Part shown: positions 1-12,649 of the stretch, piece by piece
How positions within the stretch are numbered: position 1 is the stretch's first letter
How the letters are laid out: each line of letters begins with the position of its first letter
From: Phorcus lineatus
Taxonomy: Eukaryota > Mollusca > Gastropoda > Trochida > Trochidae
DNA: 64,000 bases
Direction of reading: 5' to 3'
Assembly (NCBI GenBank): GCA_921293015.1
Contig: OV121086.1
Location: 34,037,194 to 34,101,193, forward strand
Program-made: the position numbers and the translations under genes
Notes under the pieces: generated by a model
The model's input: the letters and a program-made list of their open reading frames with translations, nothing else
The model's database searches: none
What the model was told of the DNA's origin: nothing

Positions 1-1719
1 AGTCACCCGATGACTACAACAACATACGCCATCAACTACTCCCAACATCAACTACAACATCCTAATAACTGACAAGCTGGTCTCCTGACACCCAATATTC
101 AGGGACAATGGTCAGCAAGCTCCCCAGGGATTTGGGGGAAAAATTACATCCAATTAGGATAAAAATTATCTCCCGATTCCTTGAGGCTACAAATCTTGAA
201 CCTCATTTGAGGACGTACATTACCATATTGTAACGAGTTTGGAATTTTTTTTTGCCATGTATAATAAAGATTCAACTCCATACTACATAATCTATTATAG
301 AAGTTGTTTCAATGTACCTTCAATCATATTTAAAATCATTTTGTAAATACCAAGTAGATACATTCACAAACACTTTTATTACAAAATTATGTTCTATCAT
401 TCCATGAATATTCTGTTCAATAATGAAAACTGCTAGAAATGTTGACTGTTCATTTGATGAATATTTTTCAAATTCCCACCGAAAATCATAACGTATTTTG
501 ATGAATCATCAGTATCAATATCGATTATCCAAAACACAAAATTTCAAACAGTCGCCAGTATCAACAATCAAACTATAAACACGACGGCCCTGAATGAAAT
601 AATCTTGACAAATTCAGAGTCGATATCAGTAAGACCAGACACGACACACACACACACAAATAACGCGCTATCAATCATCGTATTTGAGTGTTCTGCCTAA
701 AGAAGAATTAAGGATTCAAACAGGCATTTATGCACAGCACAGTTAGCCATCCAAGCATGTAAACCACCATATACTGAGAAACAGCAAGATATAGTGGGTT
801 TGAACATCACCATACCCAGGAAATTGACCTCCAGAAAAACATGAATATTTCATAACTTGCTAGATTAGAATTTAGTCTATGTAATATTTGTACTTTCTAC
901 AATGGGCACAAAACATTTCAGTCTCATATTTTTATTTGGGCTCCCACTTCAGAATTTTCATGCATGATCAGACAGATTTGCAAAAATTAAATTCCACCTT
1001 ACTTTAACTACTTATTTGTCCAAAGATGTATTTCTATAAAATTGGGAATTCCTAACTGATAATGTTAAAATAATGTTTTGGCTAATCAGATCTCTATTTC
1101 CAAAGCTTACGAGTATATCAGCAAATCACATTAATAATCAAAATATAAATAAATATCATATGCAAAGAATACAAAGCCCATTTGAAAAGACTACAGAAAA
1201 AAACCCCATCATATTACTTCAATCCCTTAGAAAACAACACAAATCAGAACAAACTTTTGTCAAATATCTAAATCAAGAACTTATCAATTAAGTCAACCAG
1301 TAGTATTCAGAGGAAAACATGAGATCAAAAACAAAATAATATAATGTCAATAAGATATTTGGCATATATAAGAAATTAGCACACAAAAAACTGTTTACTA
1401 AAACTATTTTCAACAAACATAGTCAATTTCCATTGACTAAGAATTGACTAAGATACAAAACTAACATTACTAATAAAAAGATATCCCTATAACACTACAT
1501 TTATATCTAAAAGCATTCATTCATTATTCCAATTCAATAGTTCTCACAAACAAACCTCATCTTCACCCCCCTAAAAATAATTTTTCAAATTTTCAAACTC
1601 CACTGATCACAACAACAAATCAAACTCACAGTCATAACAAATGAAAGACACCAATACCCTATCTCGGAGAAACCAATTTTCAAAACCTATTTTCAACAAA
1701 AAAGAGGAATCGTCCCACA
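1..1719. other. Unassigned AT-rich DNA, intron or intergenic
   Basis: No exon, RNA gene or recognisable mobile element was found. The + strand is rich in A and C with many runs of three to six A. A short (AC)n tract lies at about 644-657. The longest ATG-bounded frame is about 72 codons, very AT-rich, and has no domain. If the promoter-like block to the right fires on the minus strand, this stretch would be its first intron; that is inference. Confidence 0.5.
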
Positions 1720-2110
1720 CAAAACACCTCACCTACCTAAAACAAGGCAGCATCCTTTGAGCCTTCACCGGCTGTCCACACAGAGTAAAACACTATAGTA
1801 GTAAAGGTATACTCCTCAAATATTGCTGCGAGGAAAAAGTATCTCCTCTCACAAAAGAGTTCCACCAACTCTCTCCTCTCTCTGCTGAGGCTAGCACTGT
1901 ATAGAAGAATCGCTACTAACTGGCTCCCAGCCGACTTGCCGACCATTTGCTAGGCTAGCTACCGTGAACAAAGCCAAGGGTTCTGATTTATGGCCAAGCC
2001 TCCACGCTTTCTCAACTTCCCATCTGCTGTAAGCAAGATGGCCGCCCACCCCAGTTGAGACCGTCTGCTGTTTACCATGGCAACCGTTTAAGGAGGGAAG
2101 AAGGCAACTT
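1720..2110. promoter_or_regulatory. GC-richer promoter-like block with YY1-like and X-box-like motifs
   Basis: This block is visibly richer in G and C than its surroundings. Seen in the sequence: AAGATGGCCGCC at about 2035-2046, close to the YY1 consensus AAnATGGCGGC; and TTTACCATGGCAAC at 2071-2084, matching 13 of 14 positions of the RFX X-box palindrome GTTRCCATGGYAAC. On the minus strand a donor-like TTTTAG|GTAGGTGAGG lies near 1736, so a minus-strand first exon of about 2100-1737 is possible. Motifs of this kind cluster near animal transcription starts. The YY1 motif, however, reads on the + strand, so direction is unresolved. Two short overlapping minus-strand frames (69 and 82 codons) look like by-products of the GC content. 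Alternative: the 5' edge of an unrecognised repeat. Confidence 0.35.
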
Positions 2111-2140
2111 AAAATGTTGAAATTGGTCGAGATTTCCAAA

Positions 2141-5100
2141 CCTGTTAGTTTTGAGCAACAGAATGATCCTTGAGCATGGAATGGCTTAATTATTCTTGAG
2201 TATTTTCTCTTCGGTGTAATTGCTAAAAGGGAATCACTTTCAAATCTGACAGTTTCACAAACAAAAGAATCTCAGATATCATTTTCATAGATTTAATGAA
2301 AAAAGGTGAAGATGAAGAAAATAGTTTTGCACAGAAATAAATAAAGTTTATACCTTTATCACATGTTCTAATTTAAGATGAACGATTTTTGTTCTAAAAC
2401 TGGCATTCTATTTTTCAAATTAATGTTGTATAGATTCAAAGTTTCAGATACCTCATTAAGGGTTAAAAATACTTATTTATAGACTATCGTCCATCAGGTT
2501 TTTACTTCATGTGAATCCACATTGGTCAATATGTCTACTTTAAGCAACTGATCTTTTTATTCTGAAAATGCAAAAATTATTTAAAGGATTTCACCAATCT
2601 TGCCTTCATCAAATGCATGATACATGTATAACTAGCACAATTTAACTTCATGTAACCAACCCTTGCAGGAATGGCTCTAAAATAATCTCACAAGTTTTCT
2701 ATTGTTGCATATGATTATTCCTTAGGTCACATTCAAATCATAATTAATCATTTTATTCTTCTTTGTGCACACCACAGCAAAGCAAGTGAAAATGTTGAAT
2801 ATTAAGAAAAAACAATTAACAAAAATTACCATTTTCACAAATTAGCTTGCCCACACGGACATGTTCTTGTTTATTGATTTAACCTGTACATCGCTTACAG
2901 TAAAGAGAACACTAACACTTGCAAAAGAAGTCACATATGGTTTGAGATAAACATGGTCATAGAACTCTAACTGGAGCCAGAGAATGTGTGTGTTTATTAT
3001 TCCAATCTGGACACAACATCAACAATAGTGGCTGAAGAGGAAGTTGAAATAAATATTCTGGATCATCAAAGATGAATTACATGTTGACAGTTGAAGTGGA
3101 AGAATTTAAGTAGAAATGGTAAATAAGGCCTGAGAAAAATATTCTCCCTGTGGCAGCCCAACTTAACTAAGGTCTTCTCATTTGCAAACTTGATTTAACT
3201 TAGGGTGCTAGGTTTCAATCACGCATGCAAAACCTTAGCAGTTGAAATAACTTTTGAACAAACTGTTGATTTTCCTAAATGACACACTTTTCAAATCAAA
3301 ACAAGAGCAATAATCAGGGATTGGTCACTGGCTAATGATAAAACTATTCAACAATTATCAACCTGCCAGTAATTTGAGAGAATTTACAGATTTATTTCAT
3401 GAATTTAACACTGAGATGTTACACATAGTGCTTGCTTCATTAACACTTTGTGATGTAGCCACACATTTTGATTGACAAGAGTTTCTACCAAAAGACGTAA
3501 GTGACTTAAAGGCCACAACAGATGGAATAGATAAGAAAGGCAAGGTTACATTTAGTATCTTCATAGAGGATACATATACATAACTATACATTGGCCTGTA
3601 TATAGACTAACATATAGTCCCTAAAAAAAAGATTTCACCAAAAATGTATTTTTCAATATTTGGTATGAAATAATAAAAAAAAGGAGTCCTGTACAATACT
3701 TAATTTCAGGCTACGACAAAAATATTTTATGCACAAGGGTTACATCCATTGGGTCAGTTCACTATGAACACAGTCATTTCATGATTGAATTTTCCCTACA
3801 AAATCTTTGGTGATGAAGGCATTCAGGCATAAATCAAAAGGTAGGGCTTCAGCCTCCAGATGTTAAAACACACAGGTGATCCTGGTAAAACCTGCAAAGC
3901 AGTGTAATAAAACCATGTTTCTTTCAATGACGACAAAACTGACCAAGACAAAACGTAGAGATTTGTATGAAATAAAGTAATTACAGACTTGCATAATGGA
4001 TGGATTGGAAGCGCTGTCATAAAGCCGGAGACAAAACATCAGTCGGGCTGTGACATCATAAAACATGATCACACTGCCTCCGACAATCAAGGTATCAAAT
4101 TGTCAATTTGATCATTACACCAACCTCATTATGGCTTCTTCTCATAAAATAGGATACCATGCATGGAGCTGAAGTTATAAAATGTTAATAAGTGTCATCT
4201 TAGTTGGTGATAATGTGTTTGAAAACCAACTGTTATACTAACATCTTCGCCATTAAGATCTTAGCGGTTATAGGGTACTATTGGGTATAAATTGTTAGGG
4301 GTGAAGAGCGACTCTCAGGATACCACTATGAGAGTCTCTTTAACTAAATACCTCTATTACAAAGCGCTACAACTCAAAGCAAGCAAAAGGTTTAATGGGA
4401 CTCTTTTTGTGGAGAAAAAACACAAATGGACAATCCTGTTTGCTGTAATTTACATCCACAGAAAATATTTTCTAATTGATTATGTTTAATTCTTGCATTC
4501 AAACTACACACAGAGGAATATAAACTAGGCAGTAAAGAAATTTTTACATTTTCACTTTGAGAATGAAAATATTATTTATTTTGTTTTCAGATCGTTTGCA
4601 AAGTACACTGTTTTCTTACTCATTTTATCATTTCAAATGAAGGTGCAATTAAAGACCAATTCTGGCTATAATAGATGAATTACAGAACATTTGCTGATGA
4701 ACATTTGAAACAAAAATGGTAAATAAGATTTTCATTTCTTATCTTCATTGATTGGATCAATCCATTAAATATAATACAAAATCAACCCTAAAGTTTAAAG
4801 TTAGTCACACAATGAAACAGCATCTTTGATAATTAGTTTAATGTTGATTTTGAATGTTTTCAAAACAAAATCCTTTGAAGACACACAAAATATTTGAGAA
4901 ATTAACTAGTAAAGACACTTCTTTCTTTACGTTCAATTTCCTTTATAAAAAGGTAAGAACACTATTGTTAACTTTAAAATCAATATGTAAAGATGCAAGA
5001 ATGTAATAAGGCACACATGCAAAAAGATGCAAAGACTTCTGTCTTTCTCTCAGACTGTTTGCGGAACTAGGCTAGGGTATAAATACGCAGACCGACGACC

Positions 5101-6200
5101 GACCGAGGCCTCTAGACTGTTTTATGGGCATTGGCACAACTGCTGATGTGTTTACCGGAGTTTGGTAATAATTTCCCCAGATTCCCTCTCCCCCTGATGA
5201 GATGCTATAAAATTCAAAAACCTTTGAGTACAGGAGATTTATTATGCAAAAATAATATACACTAAGCATAAGCTGGACTAATGCTCGCTTTTATCTGCAC
5301 TGCGGCAACATCGGTGCACATTTGAGTGTCCCAGTGAATACAACCAGAGGCTAACCAACTCTGACAGAAAGAAAAGGAAAGAAAGCGTTGTTTTAGACTT
5401 GCACAGATGCCTTCTGGAATTGATGGAATAAAAAATTTCCTCAGCTCCATGATCGAGTACAAAACTCTAGGGTTGTAAACATAGTGTGAAAGTATGTTTG
5501 TGACGTCCTATACAACAAATCTCAACAAAAATTGCCTACTGCAAAAGGGTTATATTAAGTCACAGACAGAGAGAAGAATAGAGTGTTCTCTTATAGCATG
5601 CTAATAGGTAGATATGCATGATATTACCACATGAACCTGTCAATTGTAAAACAACTAAATACAAAAGGAAACAATGTTCATGTAGATGTTAATTGTTCTG
5701 GTTCGTGTGTCAAAATTTGTAAACATTTATTACACAGAGGGAAACTGAGAATCATTTTTCCCAATTTAAAAAAAAAACATTTTGATATTGCAACTAATAT
5801 GGCATTGTAAATTCTAAGGGGTTTTTTCGGGTTAAATTTCAAAGACTAAGTTTGAGTCTAGCTGACAAATGTACACAAGTGTAGAGACGAGAGGAATGGG
5901 ACGAGAGTAGGGAAATCAAACTCGGCTCATAAAACTCTTCCTTCTTTTAAAGCCTCAGCTGATGGGGGTTTTAACTGATAAACATTCTGTGGATGTTCTT
6001 ATGAAGTGATCGGTAGGAATGATGATCTTTCTCTTTGTTGATAGGGGTATGGCTAACAAAGTAACTTAAGGGTTGGAATATGGGAGGTTTAGTTAGGGAA
6101 GACCAGACTCTTTAGGGCCCGGGGAATGAGGGAAATATGATGTGGCATATAAGTAGAAAAATAGAGCTCTTGGATCTGTAGACTAAAAGGGTATCTATAA
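2141..6200. other. Unassigned DNA, no gene seen
   Basis: I saw no exon with convincing splice sites and no mobile element. A small stem-loop, gactctca at 4310-4317 pairing with tgagagtc at 4329-4336, has an 11-nt loop. All reading frames are 75 codons or shorter and show no domain. The + strand is A-rich up to about 5 kb. It becomes G/T-rich from about 5.8 kb, a local exception to the A/C bias of the left half of the window. Confidence 0.45.
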
Positions 6201-6210
6201 TCTATGTAAA

Positions 6211-6347
6211 AATGGTCACACGATCAACAAATCTATAAATTAGAATTAAAGCATTCTAGAGAATAAAGTGAAATATAGGTTTTTAGGGCATAGTATTTGT
6301 GGCCTGCATAAGGGGTCACAGTGTCAACAAATCTATCAATTAGAATC
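6211..6347. repeat. Two direct copies of a ~37-bp segment, 100 bp apart
   Basis: The segment beginning ggtcaca and containing tcaacaaatctat(a/c)aattagaat occurs at about 6211-6247 and again at 6311-6347. The offset is exactly 100 bp and there are a few substitutions. This looks like an old local duplication next to the foldback element. I see no coding content. Confidence 0.5.
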
Positions 6348-6485
6348 CCCATCAGCTAATGAATCTTTTTACAAGGTTTCAGTTTTCTTGGCCTTTTGCT
6401 TCTGGAGAAGAAGATAGAAATGTGTTTCTAGGGAGTGGTCCGTGTGGCCATTTGTATAGTATAGTAGCTAAAGGGAAATACATAG

Positions 6486-6630
6486 AGATTATTACCCGAG
6501 GAGGTGTGTCATATGACTTTTACGAAACGAGTGTGAATTTTTGTATTACCTGAGCAAGAGCGAGGGTAATACACTAATTCGCACGAGTCTCGTAAAAGTC
6601 ATATGACACACTTCCGAGGATAATAATTTC
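6486..6630. repeat. Foldback (inverted-repeat) element with ~55-nt arms
   Basis: The left arm at 6486-6540 and the right arm at 6576-6630 are reverse complements with few mismatches. The arms include a perfect 22-nt stretch centred on gtcatatgac. A second stem lies inside the loop: gtattacc at 6543-6550 pairs with ggtaatac at about 6565-6572, the two separated by TGAGCAAGAGCGAG. Nested palindromes like this are typical of non-autonomous foldback DNA elements (MITEs). I cannot see a target duplication or the outer edges. The related end could be the gggtaataaa near 6850. Superfamily unknown. Confidence 0.6.
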
Positions 6631-6710
6631 TTTATTACCGATTCTAATCCATTTCAAAGGCATGGAAATATTCAGAAAACGGCATCCTTCCCTTCCACCG
6701 TCCAACAACA

Positions 6711-6793
6711 GTGACGTCACGAACAATGATTTTATGACGTCACAGACGACGAAATCCGGTAACTCGCGCTAAGACAATCGTTGCTAGGCAAAA
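6711..6793. promoter_or_regulatory. Two CRE-type palindromes and an RFX-like site
   Basis: TGACGTCA, the full CREB/ATF palindrome, occurs at 6712-6719 and again at 6735-6742, 23 bp apart and so on about the same helical face. GTTGCTAGGCAAA at about 6780-6792 resembles an RFX X-box with a short spacer. These sites lie just beyond the right arm of the foldback and may belong to the same element rather than to a host promoter. The motif matches are seen directly; binding is not known. Confidence 0.35.
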
Positions 6794-6859
6794 GTGATAT
6801 GTGCACATGTGCTCATATTGAAAATATGACACCGACTATGAATAACCATATGGGTAATA

Positions 6860-7487
6860 AATTGAGGTATAAGGGTCAAATAAGAGCTAAGGTGGATATG
6901 CTCATGATATTCTTATTTTTTTCCCTCAACAATTTGATAGGCTTTTAAATGATAATTTGTTCTTTGGACTTGCTTTGAGATAAATTTGAGGTGTGGAATG
7001 TGGGAGTAGAGGATAAACTTTCTGTTTGTTCTTTGAAGTGATAGAATATTTATTTGAATATCGAAGTGGAGTTAAGTGTATGCTTTATCATCAAATTGAA
7101 AGACATATCTTTTAATGGATAGGGGTATGCTATATCATCATAATTCTCAATCTGAAGAAAGTTAACATATTGAAATAAAGGCTATGTCTGGAAGAAGCTT
7201 CAACTTGACTTCAGACATCATAAACGAGCTGCGATTGTTTGTTTCGTCTATAAATATCCTTGTTCCCACATGGATGCAAATCAAGTTGAGTATTTGTAGG
7301 TTTTAAAGGCCACAGGGGCAGCCAGGAACATACGTAACATTTTAAGAACTATACAGTCTAATGTTCAGACAAAGTAGCACAGGTATTCAGGTCAGGTTGG
7401 ATTTGAAGAATTATAACACTTGCAATGAAGAGACATCTTTTAATCAGAACCCCAAAAAATAGTACTTGGACTGATTGAGCTGATTTG
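6860..7487. other. Unassigned DNA
   Basis: I saw no gene, repeat family or regulatory cluster in this stretch. Confidence 0.4.
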
Positions 7488-7748
7488 AGGTCCCTTTCAA
7501 GAATATTTCACTCATCATGGCTGCTGGTAGTATTGCATGGAGAAAGTCTGATATACCATAGTGGCTATTATTTGAAAACAGCGAGGGATACTGCTCTGGA
7601 ATGCAGTATAGCATTACACCCATACCTCACTGCATTTAGAATAGTTCTCTACTGCAGACAAAGTTGCCGAGCCACTGGCGGGATTCAAACCACAGGCCTC
7701 TTGATCCAAAGCTGAACGCGCTAATAACTGCGCTATCCCGCCCCCACA
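7488..7748 (-). mobile_element. tRNA-headed SINE, family A, internally deleted copy
   Basis: Read on the minus strand, this begins with a tRNA-like head (tagcgcagttattagcgcg as A-box region; a B-box matching ggtttgaatcc) and continues with the family body, including gcaactttgtctgcagtaga. It ends with a short ttcttgaaaggg version of the 3' domain. Compared with the copies at 17.1 and 21.2 kb it lacks the central segment that normally reads ggtttcaccgcagtgcat. I could not find a convincing target duplication. Any translated frame across it is an artefact of the repeat. Confidence 0.8.
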
Positions 7749-9360
7749 TCTGTTAAAAGATGTTTAAAAGAAATAGTTTCACATCATATGTTAATTTCCA
7801 TACTCTTGAATATAATAAACAAACAAATTTCCAAGGCTATTATGATTTCTTTTAGCATAATATTTAAATGCATTTTGAAAGCTGATATTTTAGCAGAAGT
7901 TTGACTGAAAACAATTTCATGTTATCACTAAAATATTGCATCCATTTCTTTTGCTTTTGGATTTTTTTTTACAAATCCCTGAAAGGGACACCAGATAATA
8001 GCATGTCCCTTGTTCAGCAAAGGAATATGAAAATTTTACAAAATTTTAAAAAGAACATCAGAAATTAGTTTATCCCTGGAACACAAACATGAGCTCCTAA
8101 TGTTACCATCATCAACAAGGAGTCCCTCGTGGGGAGGATTGTTGATGGTTCACTAATGGGGCTGTTAAACTGCTACCTTTGATGTGTTAAAAAATATTAT
8201 AAAACAAGGGCAGATAATCCAGGCATCATCTTCTTTTAATTGGGCTGTAAATACTGGCATGTTTACATGACTTAATTGCAAAAAACATCATAGCAGAGCG
8301 ATGGAAACAGAAGAAACACATGGGTACATGAATATCTTGTCTTCCCGAAGAATGTCGGATGTTTAATTTTCTGATAAATCAACAAAAAAATCTGAAAAAG
8401 GATGTCATTTAAACATTTTTGATGTGATTGTTCTTCCAAGAAGTGGAGCGAAGAGAAGGAAAACGGTTAGCATATAAACTAGTCAGAAAGTTATTGTTAG
8501 AATTTTTAAAGAAAATATTAGTTTGGAATAACTTGGTTTTTTTTTAAAGTAATTTTTCCGAGGGATTAACCCTATGTAGGTACAGAAAAAAATCCTATTA
8601 TCAAATTTCATTATTGAAAAACCTACTATTTCTCTTAATATTAAGAATTTGAAGCAAGTTCATGTTTTAGCATAAATTGGTCCCAAGCATAAACACCAAC
8701 AAATTTTCCAATATGTTATATTCATGTTATGAAGAAAGTAGACATTCTTTTTTTCTTAAGTTTTAAGAATGTTATTATTATCAGTTTTAAAATGAAAGCA
8801 GAGAAAAATACTTTTTACATTTCAGACTTGTCTGCATGAAAATTGATCAAAACATAAATGAAAAATAAAAGTTAAATTCAATCTAAGATTTTATCACCCA
8901 CTTAATTTTTAATTAATTTAAAAAACCTAACTGGACTACCATTGCTAATTACCAGCTTCATTATTTTTCATTAAAGATATTTGCTGTGCTAATCACAAGG
9001 CAGAGAACTCAAAACAATCAAGATGCTTTTGACCCAGCTAAACCATAAAGAGAGTGAAGTCTGAATCACACTCGTTTAATCCGTTAAAAAAAAAGAAAAA
9101 CAAAACTTTGATCTGGCCACTGCTCAATGAAAACTTTGATAAATGTTAACATCAAACAGAGCCGTCATGAAAGCAATTTCAAATTTCATTTTCAAAAATA
9201 GAAAAAGATTTGCCAGTCGGCAGTAAAGTCTTAAAGTTATTCCCTCGAAAACATAGTCCTCACACCTAAATGCGTCAGACACAAAAAAATTATCACTGTT
9301 TGAATGCAAAGCTGGTGGAGGTCTGGCTCTAAAGAACTGCAAACAAACAGTCCGTAATCA
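7749..9360. other. Unassigned AT-rich DNA
   Basis: No gene was recognised. A 9-bp stem, catcaacaa at 8110-8118 and ttgttgatg at 8139-8147, encloses a 20-nt GC-rich loop; it may be chance. The rest is AT-rich with homopolymer runs. Confidence 0.4.
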
Positions 9361-10030
9361 AATTCTTTTGATGTTCAAGTTTCAAACTCAGCCATGCTTT
9401 GAGCAGGGACAATGATGCAAGCGACAGAATTCAAAATATTGATTATCAATCAATTGTGGCCTAAAATGCCGTTTTACAGATGAATCCACTCGGCCATAAA
9501 TCTACCGATTGATCTAAGCCGAGGGCTTTTTATTACTCACATGATCCATGTCATGGAGACGAAAAATTACATTTGAGTCTGCATATACCTCTCATATGAC
9601 TAATGCCGTATTTTACGATCGTAGGTTCAACCCGCCACGATAAAAGCCTACCCTCTTCCAAGAGCACACGTGATAGAGACTCAATGCTTCGACAGCAAAA
9701 TGTACTGGAATCAGTTTGTATTGCGGCTCTCATTGTCTTTGGTTTTATTACCCCTTTCTGGGATAAATTTATGTCTTTTAGATTACAGTAATTATGCAAA
9801 TTCTTACGCAAAACAGTGCCATCGTCACAAAAAGCATATCGGTACATAACTCACAAAGCAAAACATGGATGCCGCCTCTTTTATCAAATCTTTTGACAGA
9901 TGCCTTCGAACTCGTTTTAATTGTACTCAGGGCTCTGTATCAAAGCATCAAAGACAATTTGGCTTTTATTTTCAAAATTATCAAAAATAAAGTTTTCATT
10001 TTATTATGCATGAAGCATGGTTCTTAATTC
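9361..10030. promoter_or_regulatory. Candidate conserved non-coding element with octamer motif
   Basis: This segment has higher sequence complexity than its neighbours and lacks the surrounding homopolymer runs. It contains the POU octamer ATGCAAAT at 9794-9801 within taattatgcaaatt, several CpG-containing words, and AT-rich homeodomain-type words. Frames of 62-98 codons stay open on both strands, but none matches a domain I know, which favours constrained or unusual non-coding DNA over an exon. Whether it is conserved cannot be judged from one genome. Confidence 0.25.
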
Positions 10031-11395
10031 GACCATCAAAGAGATATATAAAGGGATATTGACGGAAGTTTTATGTGCCGATAACTTTACGATTTTGTAA
10101 TCCTGATTAGAAAGTGTTCATAATCTCCCGTACAACTTATTACCATGGTTCAGAGTTATTATGCCTTTCCCTTTGTTGATTTTAGATGTCGGTAGCCTGA
10201 TAGGGAGTAATTAATGAAATATGCATATTACGGGAAATGTTGTGTTATTTTACGACCCTCAAGTGTTTGAAGAATGCATGTTGTCCCTCATTATTCCAAC
10301 GCTTTTGACAGTTGGTCTGCACCCAAATACGCAGTTATATGAATCATAAAGGACTTTCTGGAAAAATAAAAATTTTGAGGTCTTTTTAAAAAAACCTTTT
10401 TTTGTAATCAATAAAAAAACAACCTTTGATCATCAAACAATTTTTTTTTTTTATTTCCAAGTTTTTAAATGAACACATCAATATTTTTGCTGGATGGCAA
10501 TTTTTAAAATCCTGGAAAAAGTTCTAATTTCTGATCATAATCATCAAAACCTATGATTTCAACAACAAAAATTTATTGTATAACACTTTTTTTTCTTTGA
10601 TATTAACAATGTTATCCTTCATAATGTATATGCATTAATGAGTAAATTATTAAAGAGACATTCCTCGTTAAGGAAAATGTCAATTTTCTATTGCAAATGT
10701 CAAACAGCAGTTGCTCAGTTTCTGTATTCTTCAAAGACAGATTTAATTGGTCTTTAAATATTACCACATAATTACCTAATTAGCCTATCCTACATCCCGC
10801 TTCCTATTTGTACTACATTAAAATCTATTTTTCACCCAACATCAGGGAAAAGTTGGACATTTGGAACTACTAAAGGTCAGTATTGGGCTCAAGCCTGAAA
10901 AGTTAAAAGACAAAACTGCAATCAGACATGCACATGTAATGGATAAATAGTTCCACAATTACACTTTTCAGGAGTACATGGCCATAAACACACAGTATGT
11001 TCCTCATTATGCTTTTTTAATCCTCGACCAGATTAAATTGACTTCAACCTTTAAAAATGTTGCGCCTGTAAGACATCAGGCTCGTCTGGTGCATTTCGTA
11101 GTAAATGAAAAACTAGTATGAATCATAGAGACATTTTGTGAACGTATACTGTCAAAAAACATGCTTTGTCTTCGTATTTTGAAAATACCTTAAGCTTGTT
11201 TTTTTCATTCATGCCTTGGGAACCTCAGACGTTTATCATTGATGTAAACAATTGAATAGATTTCAATATAAATATGACTTATCTTATTATCAGAAAATGG
11301 TAATATCGTTCTCATAGTTTTGATACAACTTTTTTCATTTTGTTCTTAAAGTTATTAAAATTTCTGGTTAATAACTTCTCTTCTCTATGCTCAGC
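10031..11395. other. Unassigned AT-rich DNA
   Basis: This is a homopolymer-rich stretch, with several runs of 8-12 T or A between 10380 and 10620. I saw no gene, RNA or repeat family. Confidence 0.4.
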
Positions 11396-11412
11396 AGTCA
11401 AGGATGAAGTAG

Positions 11413-11467
11413 GTAAGTGAGTTATTGTTTAACGCCGCTTGGACAATATTTCAGGCATTAGCGGCGT
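11413..11467 (-). mobile_element. Short hairpin retroposon unit, family B
   Basis: Read on the minus strand it starts gccgctaatg, runs through gaaatattgtcc and agcggcgttaaac, and ends with aataactcac. An 8-bp perfect stem, ACGCCGCT at 11432-11439 and AGCGGCGT at 11460-11467, encloses a 20-nt loop. The words tcaagga before and after the unit suggest a degraded target duplication. The domain GTTTAACGCC..CTT..TATTTCA is shared with the 3' end of the family A SINEs. Confidence 0.65.
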
Positions 11468-11470
11468 CAT

Positions 11471-12211
11471 CAAGGAGTAAGAATATACTGCAAAATGTTT
11501 TCTTGTCTCAATTTGGAAGTTAATTATCATCGAGATACCTTAATCTTCAGATGTATTCCCTATAATAACAATAATAATGCCCTTTAAAGGATCAAGATTA
11601 TAGTTGTAATCTTCTAAGATTCTTCGAATGAATATACTCACTACCTTAGAACATTCGCAGAAGATGAATTTCAGAACCCTACAGTACAATTATCAAAAGA
11701 AAATATGCCATAGCATCGTTATATAGTCAAACATCCAGACTGTTTTAATTGACCTCATCATAACCTTTTCAAAAGCAAGTCTTGATTTGAATCTGAAATT
11801 AACATTTCTCTCAGGCTCCTTTCTAACATTCAACAAAAACAAATTTTTGGGGAATTATTTTTTTAATATAAGTCTTACAGCATCTTTACAAACAGATTTA
11901 CAAATTCAACCTTTAAAACAATCATCCACAGTTTTAGATTAATCCAACATCAGACTAAAGAACATATCTGCAATCCGTTAGCGGTCCACTCTTTCAGTGA
12001 AGCTAAAAGCCAGCCAGTGAAGATAAAGAGTGCTATAGAAAAGCTAGTATAGTCCCATATAGTCCCTGTAAACAAAGATTTATGACTTGAATTCTACTTT
12101 TTTATATTTGATATAACAAAATCGAAACTCTTGAATGATACCTAAAGCTGAGGCAAATAGACTTACCAACATTTCCTAGCCTTAAAAAGGCTTTTTACAT
12201 TTTGGTTCTAG
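11471..12211. other. Unassigned DNA
   Basis: No gene or repeat family was recognised. A cttctaagattcttcgaat stretch near 11610 and short trinucleotide runs (aataataat) near 11570 are the only local features. Confidence 0.35.
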
Positions 12212-12466
12212 GGTGAGGTGAGGAGATTTGGGCTTTAAAGACGATCAAAATAGTTTTTTTTACTTATATCACAGCTTTTATCATAACAGGGAAAAAATCT
12301 GATACATCATAGTGGCTATGCACTGCGGTGAAACCTGCAAGAATCGGCTGGAACTAGCAAGCAATTGGTCGTAACGCGCTGAAATTCAGTGTAGCATTGC
12401 ACCAAAACCAACAGTTCTCTACTGCAGACAAAGTTGCAGAGCCCCTGACGGACTGGTTCAAGGGTT
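12212..12466 (-). mobile_element. Family A SINE, diverged copy with degenerate head
   Basis: The left end carries the family tail (ggtgaggtgaggaga on the + strand) and the body follows in the usual order: tatatcac, gtggctatgcactgcggtg, ggctggaactagc and ctctactgcagacaaagttg. The tRNA-like head is degraded after gagcccctgacgg and the A-box is not recognisable, so the source-promoter end is lost or decayed. No target duplication was found. Confidence 0.7.
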
Positions 12467-12593
12467 GTGATGATAGACTTGAGAAAGACTTATGAGTCTT
12501 AGTAGTTAAAGAAGGACCATGTCCACTTGCAAAGGCCTCCACACAACTAATAGGTGATTGTTTCTCAATGTTAGAACCATGTGATAACGGTGA

Positions 12594-12640
12594 TTTAGCA
12601 CTAGAGGGGCTTTGTGAAATTAGAGTCAGGCCTGGCTACT
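12594..12640. repeat. Dispersed repeat C, copy 1
   Basis: ttagcacta..ggggctttgtga.attag.g.cag here is repeated at 27448-27492 with only a few differences. The word ctttgtgaaattag looks like part of a dispersed mollusc repeat. Both boundaries and the class are unknown. Confidence 0.45.
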
Positions 12641-12649
12641 AGGGACCAA

